Made by a program: the position numbers and the translations under genes. Shown here in pieces: positions 39,315-48,886 of a DNA stretch of 64,000 nt; the first letter of the stretch is position 1; every line of letters begins with the position of its first letter. The DNA comes from Bryobacterales bacterium. Lineage in GTDB: Bacteria; Acidobacteriota; Terriglobia; Bryobacterales; Bryobacteraceae. Below the pieces are notes generated by a model. That model did no database searches and was not told the origin of the DNA. It saw only the letters and a list, made by a program, of their open reading frames with translations. The stretch lies in the NCBI GenBank assembly GCA_003167255.1, contig PMTR01000140.1, positions 1 to 64,000 of the forward strand, read 5' to 3'.

Positions 39315-41126
39315 TTACGATGCGGCACTCACACTCGAACGGCCGGCCACCAGAGTGGTGCGTCCACTGGCTTTGTTGGAACGGATGAAGTAGATCCCGC
39401 CGTAAATCGCCCATACCGCGGCGAACCCGAGAGCCAGCAGCGGTTCCATTTTGGTGCCATACCCCATGAACGGTCCAATCACATAGAAGGACATGCACGC
39501 CAGGTTGGCCACCAGCCCGAATAGGGGAATCAAAAGGTGGCGCAATGGACTGTACTTCGGATGGTTATGGAACGCGACCATGCATGTCACGCAGCTCAGC
39601 GCGTACAAAACGAACGTGCCGAAATTGGAAGCCAGGGTGACCGTAAGAAGCGAGTTGGGCAGAGCTGCCATAGCGTTGTGGGAGAGGTATCCGAAACTCG
39701 ACCAGAAGCCCTGCGGGAGAGCTTTGACCGTGGCGTCGGTCAGTGCGCCGCTGTCGCCGAAAAGATTGCTGACGGTAAGGCATCCGACCACGGCCGAAAT
39801 CGCCGCCAGCGTCCAGATGGCCCTATGGGGTGTGAGGTTGCGCGCGTGCAGCGCTCCCATGGAATCCGGCAGCTCCGCGTCCTTGCCCATGGCATAGGTC
39901 ACGCGGGCGCCCGTGTTCATGCAAGAGAGCGTGGTACCGATGATCGCCAGGAATACGGTGAAAGCCTCGAACTCCATGAAGATCCGCCCATTGCCCGGGC
40001 CGAGTATGGCGTTGCCCACCACCACCATCATGTCGCCGATGGGCGCTGCCGATCCGGTGGCGCTTTGCATGGTGTAGCCACTATTGAGAAAGTAGTTGGC
40101 CGCGAAGTACTCGAAGAGATAACAGAACGCGCCCTGCACCAGCAGCGAAGTAATCACCGCAATGGGGATGTGGCGCTTGGCATTTTTGGCCTCCGCGCCC
40201 ATGGCCGTCACCGATTCGAATCCGACCAGGATCAGGATGGCGATGGTGGCCTGCACGAACATCCAGCCGAAGTTGTGCATGCCAACCACCGAGCCCGCGG
40301 TGGGGTGTGAGAGGAAGTTGCCCTTTTCGTCCTTCTCGGGATAGGCGATCTGGAACGGCACGGGCTTGCCGGCGGTGTCGAGCAGGGGCTTGGGGACGCC
40401 GTTGCTGTCGCGGAGGATCACATCCGCGGGTTTTCCGTCGACGGTCTGTTTCTCGGTCGAAAACTGATACGTGTATGCGTCGCCCGAATTGGAATCGAAC
40501 TGATACGCCTCGCTGCCCGGAGCGTGATTCATGCGGTAACCGAGAGCCATCACGGAGAAGACCACAAGGGCGCTGATCTGGATGACGTTGATGGCCACGT
40601 TGACCGACGTCGAGCCGTTGACGCCGCGATGGGCGATGTAGGCGATACCGAACGAGAACAGGACGGCGATGGCCATCATGAACATGGGTCCGGGGTTGGA
40701 GGCGCTCATGAACGAAGGCCAGATGGTTCCGGCAAGGTAGCCCACAAGGATTCCCATGACGCCAACCATCACGCCCGGATAGAGCCAATAGTACAGGTGC
40801 GAGCCCCAGCCGACAATGAACTTGGCAAGGCGCGCATACGGCCAGGCCGCCTCGTGGTTGAGAAACGACTGCTCGGCAAAGTAATACGAGCTGCCCGTCC
40901 CGGGATAGAGCTTGGCCATCTCGGCATAACAGACCGCCGTAGCCAGGCAGAGCAGCAGCGCCAGCATGATGCCCGCCCACATTGACGGCGCAGTCGCGCC
41001 GGCGGTGCCTTGGGCGACGAAGGTCAGCCACAGGAAGGCGCCGGGCGCGATGAGCGCCATGGCGTTCATCGTCAGGCCGGTCAGGCCTAAAGTCGGTTTC
41101 ATTGTTACTTCGGCGTTGTCTGCCAT
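39315..41126 (-). CDS. APC-superfamily amino acid permease with periplasmic insert
   Basis: This 603-residue inner-membrane transporter begins with the APC motif LGLTGLTMNAMALIAPGAFL and has about 12 hydrophobic helices (for example TIAILILVGFESVTAMGAEA, typical of TM6-7). Substrate is probably an amino acid or amine. Between the fifth and sixth helices lies a soluble insert of about 75 residues (about 210-285, charged and Gly/Asp-rich), longer than usual. AGGAGA precedes the start at short distance. With the PP2C gene downstream and a porin gene upstream on the same strand it may form a transport unit. Confidence 0.85.
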   Translation of the reverse strand: MADNAEVTMKPTLGLTGLTMNAMALIAPGAFLWLTFVAQGTAGATAPSMWAGIMLALLLCLATAVCYAEMAKLYPGTGSSYYFAEQSFLNHEAAWPYARLAKFIVGWGSHLYYWLYPGVMVGVMGILVGYLAGTIWPSFMSASNPGPMFMMAIAVLFSFGIAYIAHRGVNGSTSVNVAINVIQISALVVFSVMALGYRMNHAPGSEAYQFDSNSGDAYTYQFSTEKQTVDGKPADVILRDSNGVPKPLLDTAGKPVPFQIAYPEKDEKGNFLSHPTAGSVVGMHNFGWMFVQATIAILILVGFESVTAMGAEAKNAKRHIPIAVITSLLVQGAFCYLFEYFAANYFLNSGYTMQSATGSAAPIGDMMVVVGNAILGPGNGRIFMEFEAFTVFLAIIGTTLSCMNTGARVTYAMGKDAELPDSMGALHARNLTPHRAIWTLAAISAVVGCLTVSNLFGDSGALTDATVKALPQGFWSSFGYLSHNAMAALPNSLLTVTLASNFGTFVLYALSCVTCMVAFHNHPKYSPLRHLLIPLFGLVANLACMSFYVIGPFMGYGTKMEPLLALGFAAVWAIYGGIYFIRSNKASGRTTLVAGRSSVSAAS

Positions 41127-41211
41127 CGATTGTCTCCTAAGAATCTCCCCAAGTATCCCCGAGCCGGAATCTCTCAGTGAGAGTTCGCGACTCCCAACCT
41201 ATCGCTCAACG

Positions 41212-42387
41212 TTATTTTTTCGGCGCTACGTACGCGATCAACCCCAGCAGCAGCGTCGGCTGCGTCTTTGTGCCAGAGCCGTTATTCTCAAAGAAGGGTT
41301 TATCCGACCAGTCGGTGCGGAACTCGCCGCGTGTCATCAACCAGCCCGTGATCTTATATTCACCGGTCAGAGTGAATTCCTTGACGGTCTGCGCGGTTCC
41401 CGTGGAGAACCCGTTCTTATCGTCGAAAAACTCCAGGCGCCCGGCCACGGCATACTTCTTGCCGATGGCGTAGCGCGCCGCGCCGGCCACGCCGACCCAG
41501 GTGCTGGCGCCGGGGCCGACGTTCTTGTCCCGCCCGTAATCGAAATTAACGTAAGAAGTGAGATTGTCGGTTAAGTTGACTGCCACGCTGGTGTCGTAGA
41601 GATTGCGCCATCCCTTGGTGGTGTGAGCGTGCTCGGGGCCGACATAGTAGTTATGGTTCCAGGTGACCTTTTTCCAGGCGTACGCGCCGGTGAAACCATA
41701 GGTCTTCCCACTGTTGATGGGTTCCACGTTGTTCCAGCCATTGACCACCTGAAAGCTCCCGGTGAAATGAGAGCCGAGCGCGTATTGCACGCGGACTCCC
41801 GTGTGGGAGTAGGGAATGGCCCAGGCGAAGAGCAACGAGCGCGAATAGTTATAGTTCTGGTTGGTCTCGATGACTTCCGCTCCGGCGGACGTCACAAACT
41901 CTCCGAAATCGATTTCGATGCTGTGCCACGATTTCGGCTTGAGACTGACATAAGCCTGCTTGAAGTAATTCCAGGCGCCGGGATCGCGGTTGCCGGAGTG
42001 AATGATGTCGAAGGTCTCGCCGAAGCCAACGTCAAGATGGAAGCCGACGGGAGCCGGCGCATGGTCGATCGTGATCATCCCCATGTTGACGTGCGGCATG
42101 TCGGACCGCACGTCGAAGTTGCGCAGCCCGTTGAAGCCGGAAGGGGGATTGTTAAAGTTGGTGTCGACGTACCCGTCGAACATGAAGCTGAAGTCCGTAC
42201 CCCACTGATGGAGGGGCCCGGGTTCTGGCGGAGCCGGCGCAGCCGCGGCTGGCGCCGGCGTGGCCGCCGGTGTTTGTCCCGCCGGCGCCTGTCCCGCCGG
42301 TGGATCGCCGGGCGTCTGCGCCTGCACGATGGCCGCACATCCCAAAAGAAGCTCAGTGACTAGAAGAGCGCGATACTTTCCACGCAT
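41212..42387 (-). CDS. Outer-membrane porin, bbp2/OmpL-like
   Basis: The 391-residue β-barrel protein has a signal peptide ending VQAQ, then an Ala/Pro-rich stretch, then a barrel of short amphipathic strands. FMFDGYVDTNFNNP, VGFHLDVGFGETFDI and FGEFVTSAGAEVIETNQNYN match the porin-2 (OmpL-like) family. The end, ending VAPKK, lacks a terminal Phe, unlike the porin at 29327. It is divergent from the ammonium transporter over a 229-base gap. It probably admits small nutrients; the neighbouring permease suggests amino acids. Confidence 0.82.
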   Translation of the reverse strand: MRGKYRALLVTELLLGCAAIVQAQTPGDPPAGQAPAGQTPAATPAPAAAAPAPPEPGPLHQWGTDFSFMFDGYVDTNFNNPPSGFNGLRNFDVRSDMPHVNMGMITIDHAPAPVGFHLDVGFGETFDIIHSGNRDPGAWNYFKQAYVSLKPKSWHSIEIDFGEFVTSAGAEVIETNQNYNYSRSLLFAWAIPYSHTGVRVQYALGSHFTGSFQVVNGWNNVEPINSGKTYGFTGAYAWKKVTWNHNYYVGPEHAHTTKGWRNLYDTSVAVNLTDNLTSYVNFDYGRDKNVGPGASTWVGVAGAARYAIGKKYAVAGRLEFFDDKNGFSTGTAQTVKEFTLTGEYKITGWLMTRGEFRTDWSDKPFFENNGSGTKTQPTLLLGLIAYVAPKK

Positions 42388-42542
42388 GGTAATCCCCCCA
42401 AAAATGTGAAGTGGATACTAGGCACGGAGGTACGTTGCGCGCCGTAGAGGGCGGGGCCGACAAGGTCCGCCGCAATGACCGTTTAATTACGGTTGAGTTT
42501 ATGCTTCGTTGTTCGGGAAGGGAAATAGATAATTTTTATAGG

Positions 42543-42560
42543 GGCAATCTGAAAATTGCC
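42543..42560. promoter_or_regulatory. Inverted repeat in the porin-amt intergenic region
   Basis: GGCAAT (42543-42548) and ATTGCC (42555-42560) flank CTGAAA, 57 bases before the amt start and just after a TATAGG. It may be an operator for amt. The remainder of the 229-base gap (42388-42616) has no gene and no clear σ54 promoter. Confidence 0.4.
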
Positions 42561-42616
42561 GTTCGAGCCCTGGCATCGCGCGCCCGCGGATCGGGTATCC
42601 TCAAGTCTTACAGGAC

Positions 42617-43951
42617 ATGACCCAGGCGCCGGCACCCGTGTTGTCTGAAATTACGCAAGCGCTCTGTACCGCGCTGATCCTTATGGTTCCCCTGGCGGGC
42701 GCGGGACTGGCTCTGATTCACGCTGGGCTGGGCCGCTCGCGCAGCGCCGCTCACGCGATGCTGGGCGCGGTCTGTGTGATAGCGGTGGCGGTGCTGGCGT
42801 ACTTCGTTTGCGGGTGGTCGTGGCAAGGGTTTTCCGGGGGCCCGGCGCATGTGTTCACGGCCTCCGGCAAAGCGTGGAACTGGATTGGAGCAGAGCCGTT
42901 CTTTCTTCGCGGCCTGCCGCTCGATGGATCGCGAGCGGCACTCACAGCATGGCTGCAGATGTTCAGCGTGGGCATTGCCGCGCTGATTCCGCTGGGCGCC
43001 GGAAGCGACCGGTGGCGATTGGGTGCCAGTTGCGCATCTACGGCTCTTTTGGCCGGCTGGACGTATCCGTTATTTGCGCACTGGGTTTGGGGTGGGGGAT
43101 GGCTGGCTCAACTTGGCGTCAATCAAGGCTGGGGTTATGGCGTTCTGGATGCCGGCGGCGCCGGCGTCATTCAGACGGTGGGCGGCCTTACCGCTCTTTC
43201 GATTGCCTGGATCCTGGGTCCGCGCCGTGGGAAGTACACCGCGGACGGCACGCCCGCAGCCATCCCAGGTCACAATGCGGTGCTGGTCCTCTTTGCCTGT
43301 TTTCTAACCTGGTTGGGATGGATTGGCCTGAATGGCAGCGGGAGTCTGCTCTTGATCGGGGGCTCTGCCGCTAGCGTGACGCTGGTGGCCGTCAATACCA
43401 CGCTTTGCGCCGCGGCCGCTGCGCTGGCCGCCGCCGGCATCACGCGCGTCCGTTTTGGCAGGCCCGATGCTTCGCTCTGCGCCAACGGGTGGACCGGCGG
43501 TCTGGTGGCCAGCAGCGCCGCCTGTGCATTCGTCAATCCGGCCTCCGCGGCAATCATGGGAGCGATTGCCGGCGTGCTGGTCACGTTCTCGGTGGAGTGG
43601 CTCGACGCGCGGCGGCGAGTGGATGACCCGGCGGGCTCGATTTCGGTACATGCCGTGGGTGGTCTCTGGGGCTTGCTGGCGTTGGGAATCTTCGCGCGAA
43701 TTCCGCGAGACTGGGTGCTGAATGGAATGAACGCGGGTAATTCGAGCCAGTGGTTGGCGCAACTGGCCGGTGTGGCGACTTTGGCCGGATTCGTATTGCC
43801 GATGACGTATTCGTTGAACTGGCTTCTGAACCGATTCTACCCGCAACGTGTTTCCGCCGAGGGTGAGTCACACGGTTTGGACTTATACGAGCTGGGCGCC
43901 GGCGCCTATCCGGAATTTGTGATCCATCGCGAAGACTTCAGACCAAGATAG
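42617..43951 (+). CDS. Ammonium transporter family protein (Amt) with a Gln in place of the first pore His
   Basis: The 444-residue, 11-helix Amt/Mep/Rh-type protein moves ammonium across the inner membrane. Family features are PLFAHWVWGGGWLAQLG, the Asp in VLDAGGAG, and the second pore His in SVHAVGGLWGLLALGIF. The segment after the Asp normally carries the first twin His (as VVHIxAG); here it reads VIQTVGG, with Gln. Conductance or sensing may therefore be altered. Glutamine synthetase lies 500 bases downstream, which supports a role in nitrogen supply. No glnK gene is present. Confidence 0.85.
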   Translation: MTQAPAPVLSEITQALCTALILMVPLAGAGLALIHAGLGRSRSAAHAMLGAVCVIAVAVLAYFVCGWSWQGFSGGPAHVFTASGKAWNWIGAEPFFLRGLPLDGSRAALTAWLQMFSVGIAALIPLGAGSDRWRLGASCASTALLAGWTYPLFAHWVWGGGWLAQLGVNQGWGYGVLDAGGAGVIQTVGGLTALSIAWILGPRRGKYTADGTPAAIPGHNAVLVLFACFLTWLGWIGLNGSGSLLLIGGSAASVTLVAVNTTLCAAAAALAAAGITRVRFGRPDASLCANGWTGGLVASSAACAFVNPASAAIMGAIAGVLVTFSVEWLDARRRVDDPAGSISVHAVGGLWGLLALGIFARIPRDWVLNGMNAGNSSQWLAQLAGVATLAGFVLPMTYSLNWLLNRFYPQRVSAEGESHGLDLYELGAGAYPEFVIHREDFRPR

Positions 43952-43965
43952 ATCGGCCGGTTCTT

Positions 43966-44298
43966 ATGACTACCCATAAAGCATTGGCGGTATTGTTTAC
44001 GGCTGCGCTGCTGGAAGCGGGCGGCGACGCCCTGGTTCGGAAGGGCATGCACGCGTCCGCTACTTTGCGCGCCGGGTTCCTATTGGCCGGAGCGGTGGTG
44101 CTGTTCGCATATGGGTATACCGTGAACACGCCTCCGTGGGATTTCGGGCGTTTGCTGGGAGTCTACGTAGTGTTCTTCTTTGTGCTTGCCCAGATCGTCG
44201 GTTGGCTCGCATTCGGGCAGGCGCCGACCGCACGAGTGCTTCTGGGCGGCGCGTGTATCGTCATCGGCGGGCTGATCGTTTCCGGGCCGGTGCCGTGA
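43966..44298 (+). CDS. Small multidrug-resistance/EamA-like membrane protein
   Basis: This 110-residue protein has four predicted membrane helices (for example AGFLLAGAVVLFAYGYTV and VLLGGACIVIGGLIVSGPV), the size and spacing of SMR-type dimeric transporters. The short TPPWDFGRLLGVYVVFF is the most distinctive segment. The conserved Glu of SMR drug pumps may be the one in ALLEAGGDALVRKG. It starts 14 bases after the ammonium transporter stop and precedes glnA, so it may belong to the same unit. Substrate unknown. Confidence 0.65.
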   Translation: MTTHKALAVLFTAALLEAGGDALVRKGMHASATLRAGFLLAGAVVLFAYGYTVNTPPWDFGRLLGVYVVFFFVLAQIVGWLAFGQAPTARVLLGGACIVIGGLIVSGPVP

Positions 44299-44372
44299 GG
44301 GTGCACGGGCGGCCGTGGTCGGTGCTCCGCGATCCGAACGGAGACCTCAATTCGGCCCATCAATAATTTCGA

Positions 44373-44402
44373 TTGGAAGTCTGACGGCCGCGTCTTTAGA
44401 AT
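44373..44402 (+). promoter_or_regulatory. Possible sigma-70 promoter of glnA
   Basis: TTGGAA (44373-44378) and TAGAAT (44397-44402) are 18 bases apart. The start would be near 44409, about 40 nt before the glnA start codon. Confidence 0.45.
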
Positions 44403-44435
44403 TGGGGATGGCCGAGACGCGAACCCAAGATAGCG

Positions 44436-44443
44436 AAAGGAGG
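44436..44443 (+). promoter_or_regulatory. Shine-Dalgarno sequence of glnA
   Basis: AAAGGAGG lies 5 nt before the GTG at 44449 and decides for this non-ATG start. Confidence 0.8.
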
Positions 44444-44448
44444 CACCA

Positions 44449-45858
44449 GTGAGTCCCAAGGAAGTCCTGGAATTTGCCGCTAAGAACGATGCCAAGCAAC
44501 TCGATCTGAGGTTTACCGATATCCCGAGCCTGCAGCACCATGTTTCCTACCCGATCGGCGAGTTGGAAGTGGGCAGCTTCGAAGAAGGCTTCGGTATGGA
44601 TGGATCGAGTATCCGCGGTTGGGCGGCGATCCACGAAAGCGACATGCTCCTGATCCCCGATCCCAACACCGCCTTTATGGATCCGTTCGCCGAAACGCCC
44701 ACGCTGGTGATGTACGGCGACGTCAAAGACCCGATCACCAAACAGCGATACGAGCGCGACCCCCGGTGGATCGCCCGGAAGGCGGAGTTGTACCTGAAGA
44801 ATACCGCCATCGCCGATACCGCCTTTTTCGGCGCCGAAGCCGAGTTCTTCATCTTCGACAACATCAGCTTCGACCAGAACCAGCATTCCGGCTTCTATTT
44901 CATCGACGCCGAGGAAGGCCGCTGGAACTCGGGCCGCCGCGAGAACAACCTGGGCTATCGGCCGCGCTACAAGGAAGGCTACTTCCCGGTGCCGCCGACG
45001 GACCATTATCAGGATCTGCGCAGCGAAATGGTGCAGACCATGATCAAGTGCGGCCTGAACATCGAGTGCCACCATCACGAGGTCGCCACCGGCGGGCAGT
45101 GCGAAATCGACCAGCGGTTCGACGAGCTGGTGAAGTCCGCGGACAACATGATGCTGTACAAGTACGTCATCCGCAACGTGGCTAACCGGCACGGCAAGAC
45201 GGTGACGTTCATGCCCAAACCGCTGTTCCAGGATAACGGCAGCGGCATGCATTGCCACCAGAGCCTGTGGAAGGACGGCAAGCCACTCTTCGCGGGCGAC
45301 GGGTATGCCGGCCTGAGCCAGTTGGCGCTGCACTATATCGGCGGATTGCTGAAGCACGCGCGCGCGCTCTCGGCCATCATTGCCCCCACCACCAACAGCT
45401 ACAAACGCCTGGTGCCGGGTTACGAGGCGCCGGTGAACCTGGCGTATTCGCGGCGCAACCGCTCGGCGGCCTGCCGCATCCCGATGTATTCGGCCAGCCC
45501 CAAGGCCAAGCGCGTGGAGTTCCGACCGCCCGATCCGGCCGCCAATCCATACCTGGCGTTCGCCGCCATGCTGATGGCGGGGATGGACGGAGTGATCAAC
45601 AAGATCCACCCCGGCGAACCTCTGGACAAGGATATCTACGACCTCTCGCCGGAGGAAATGAAGAGCGTGCCGTCGATGCCGGGTTCGCTCGACGAAGCGC
45701 TGCATTGTCTCGAGGAAGATCACGGGTTCCTGATGCGGGGCGACGTGTTTACCGAAGAGCTGATCGAAACCTACATCGAATACAAGCGCAAGAACGAGGC
45801 GGAGGCGGTGAGATTGCGTCCGCATCCCTACGAATTTGCGCTGTATTACGACGTTTAG
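44449..45858 (+). CDS. glnA: Glutamine synthetase, type I
   Basis: Glutamine synthetase makes glutamine from glutamate, ammonium and ATP as a cytoplasmic dodecamer. The 469 residues contain [12 protein letters not shown], the metal-ligand region [46 protein letters not shown] and [10 protein letters not shown]. The adenylylation Tyr of type I-β enzymes is present in [13 protein letters not shown], so control by an adenylyltransferase is possible. It starts at GTG 44449 after AAAGGAGG. Its neighbours amt and a GlnD-like gene 20 kb upstream fit nitrogen assimilation. Confidence 0.96.
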   Translation: MSPKEVLEFAAKNDAKQLDLRFTDIPSLQHHVSYPIGELEVGSFEEGFGMDGSSIRGWAAIHESDMLLIPDPNTAFMDPFAETPTLVMYGDVKDPITKQRYERDPRWIARKAELYLKNTAIADTAFFGAEAEFFIFDNISFDQNQHSGFYFIDAEEGRWNSGRRENNLGYRPRYKEGYFPVPPTDHYQDLRSEMVQTMIKCGLNIECHHHEVATGGQCEIDQRFDELVKSADNMMLYKYVIRNVANRHGKTVTFMPKPLFQDNGSGMHCHQSLWKDGKPLFAGDGYAGLSQLALHYIGGLLKHARALSAIIAPTTNSYKRLVPGYEAPVNLAYSRRNRSAACRIPMYSASPKAKRVEFRPPDPAANPYLAFAAMLMAGMDGVINKIHPGEPLDKDIYDLSPEEMKSVPSMPGSLDEALHCLEEDHGFLMRGDVFTEELIETYIEYKRKNEAEAVRLRPHPYEFALYYDV

Positions 45859-45951
45859 ACGCGGCGGCGTTACCGCCCACTCCCGGCCTGAGAAGCGGAG
45901 TCTGGAGCCGCGGGCGATCGGGGGAATGGCGCTTGCTTCCAAGATGAAATT

Positions 45952-45995
45952 CTGACGGTTTCTTTACGCCTTCTTTATGCTTTGACCCCTAAAAT
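45952..45995 (+). promoter_or_regulatory. Predicted PhoB/OmpR-type operator-promoter, site 5
   Basis: CTGACG (45952), TTTACG (45963) and TTTATG (45974-45979) are spaced by 11 bp. After 10 bases comes TAAAAT (45990-45995). It lies in the 229-base gap between glnA and the Ser/Thr kinase; the first 90 bases of that gap show nothing. Transcription would start near 46001, giving a leader of about 87 nt. Confidence 0.65.
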
Positions 45996-46087
45996 GTTGT
46001 GAGTGAAAAGCGTTCGGGGGGACCTCGGTGATACCATAGGCGTTCGGCTGATCGGCGTTCGGAACGCGAGAACCGGCAGGAGGGATC

Positions 46088-47122
<1,035 letters not shown>

Positions 47123-47194
47123 GACTGCCCATCCGCGCCATCGCGCGGTCTGCCGGCATCAACGCGCGCAGGCGGCGGATGGTATCCTGAAAAC

Positions 47195-48886
47195 TTGATC
47201 CCCTCACTGTTTGCTCGTCTGTGTCTATTGTGCTCCGCGGCGGCCTTGGCGGCGGCTCAACCGAATGTCCTGTTAGACGCCATGTCGCAGGAGCTGACCC
47301 GGAACTTCACTGTTTTGAAGCAAAAGGCCGATCCGGCGCCGTACTTCCTCAGTTACGAGATTACCGAGACGGAGAGTCATTCCCTCACCGGGACGCTGGG
47401 CACGGTGGACGTCAACAACGGCGGAAAGAACCGCACGCTGGACGTCTCCATGCGAGTGGGAACGCCGGATCTCGACAATTATCACCGCACCGGCGGGAAC
47501 GCGGGACAATTCACGTCGGGTTCGACCATGACCTACGAAGACAACGTGGATTCGATCAAGCGGCGGCTATGGCTGGACACGGATCGGGCGTACCGGGCGG
47601 CGGCGGAGCGGCTCATCCGCATCAAGACCAATACGCAGGTGCGGGTGGCGGCGACCGATGCGTCGGGCGATTTTTCGAGCGATCCGCCCTCGGTCGAGGT
47701 GGAAAAGCTGCCCAAACTGAAGTTCGATACGGAAGGCTGGACTGAGCGGGCGCGCAAGCTTTCGGCGCGGTTCGGGAACTACCCGAGCGTGCTGACGTCG
47801 CATGTTTCGGTCTCGGCGATGACGGACACGCGTTACTTCGTGAACACGGAAGGTGCGCGGATCGCGCACGGACGCGGGTTTGCGCGGGTGGTGATTTCGG
47901 CATCCGGGAAGGCCACCGACGGGACCGACGTGTCCTCCTACCAGACGTTTGAGGCGGTGGACCCGGATGGATTGCCGGACGACAAGACGCTGATCGCGGC
48001 CATCGACCGGGTGTCGAACGACGTGGTGGCGCTACTGCACGCGCCGGAAACCGAGCCATTCGTGGGCCCGGCGATTTTTTCGGGGCAGGCGGCCGGCGTG
48101 TTCTTCCACGAGATCTTCGGGCACCGCGTGGAAGGCCACCGGCAGAAGGACGAAAGCGAAGGGCAGACGTTTACCAAGAGCGTGGGGACGAAAGTGCTGC
48201 CGGACTTCCTCTCGGTGGTTTTCGATCCGACCGAGCGCAAGGCCGCGGGCGTCGATCTGAACGGGTGGTACGACTACGACGACGAAGGCGTGAAGGCGCG
48301 GCCGGTGCTGGCGGTGGATAAGGGCGTGCTGAAGACGTTTCTGATGTCGCGCTCGCCCATCCAGGGGTTCGACCATTCGAACGGGCACGGGCGGCGGCAG
48401 CCGGGGCTGGAAGTGGTTTCGCGGCAGTCGAACCTGATTGTGCATTCGTCGAATGCGGTTTCGGATGCGCGGCTGCGGCAGATGCTGATTGAAGAGGCGA
48501 AGAGGCAGAACAAGCCGTATGGGCTGTATTTCCGCGACATCACGGGCGGGTTTACCACCACGGCGCGCGCGGGCTTGCAGGCCTTCAAAGTGATTCCGGT
48601 GATTGTGTACCGGGTGTACACGGACGGGCGTCCGGACGAATTAGTGCGGGGCGCGGACATCGTGGGCACGCCTCTGGCGAGCTTCGCGAAGATTCTGGCG
48701 ACCTCGGACAAGCCGGAAGTCTTCAACGGATACTGCGGCGCGGAATCGGGCAGCGTGCCGGTGTCGGCAGTGTCGCCGGCGATTCTGGTGTCGGAGATTG
48801 AGATCGAGAAGAAGGCCAAGTCGAACGACCGGCCGCCGCTGCTTCCCCAACCGACGGACATGGAACCGAAGGGAGTGGGGAAATGA
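47195..48886 (+). CDS. Exported TldD-like metallopeptidase
   Basis: The 563-residue protein of the TldD/PmbA family carries the HExxxH zinc site as FFHEIFGHRVEGHR, about residue 305. Typical sequence includes SVVFDPTERKAAGVDLNGWY and LKTFLMSRSPIQGF. TldD proteases are normally cytoplasmic, but this one has an N-terminal signal peptide (ARLCLLCSAAALAAAQ), so it is probably periplasmic. The start is TTG 47195. Its last bases overlap the next gene (ATGA), encoding a homologue without the zinc motif, as in a TldD/TldE heterodimer. Confidence 0.85.
   Translation: MIPSLFARLCLLCSAAALAAAQPNVLLDAMSQELTRNFTVLKQKADPAPYFLSYEITETESHSLTGTLGTVDVNNGGKNRTLDVSMRVGTPDLDNYHRTGGNAGQFTSGSTMTYEDNVDSIKRRLWLDTDRAYRAAAERLIRIKTNTQVRVAATDASGDFSSDPPSVEVEKLPKLKFDTEGWTERARKLSARFGNYPSVLTSHVSVSAMTDTRYFVNTEGARIAHGRGFARVVISASGKATDGTDVSSYQTFEAVDPDGLPDDKTLIAAIDRVSNDVVALLHAPETEPFVGPAIFSGQAAGVFFHEIFGHRVEGHRQKDESEGQTFTKSVGTKVLPDFLSVVFDPTERKAAGVDLNGWYDYDDEGVKARPVLAVDKGVLKTFLMSRSPIQGFDHSNGHGRRQPGLEVVSRQSNLIVHSSNAVSDARLRQMLIEEAKRQNKPYGLYFRDITGGFTTTARAGLQAFKVIPVIVYRVYTDGRPDELVRGADIVGTPLASFAKILATSDKPEVFNGYCGAESGSVPVSAVSPAILVSEIEIEKKAKSNDRPPLLPQPTDMEPKGVGK

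Noticed and set aside
42484-42505. A sixth copy of the 11-bp repeat operator before amt
   Set aside because: TTACGG and TTATGC occur but 12 bp apart, and no -10 hexamer lies at the fixed distance.
42388-42616. Sigma-54 promoter for amt
   Set aside because: TGGCAT at about 42570 is not followed by the GC/TTGC element at the right distance.
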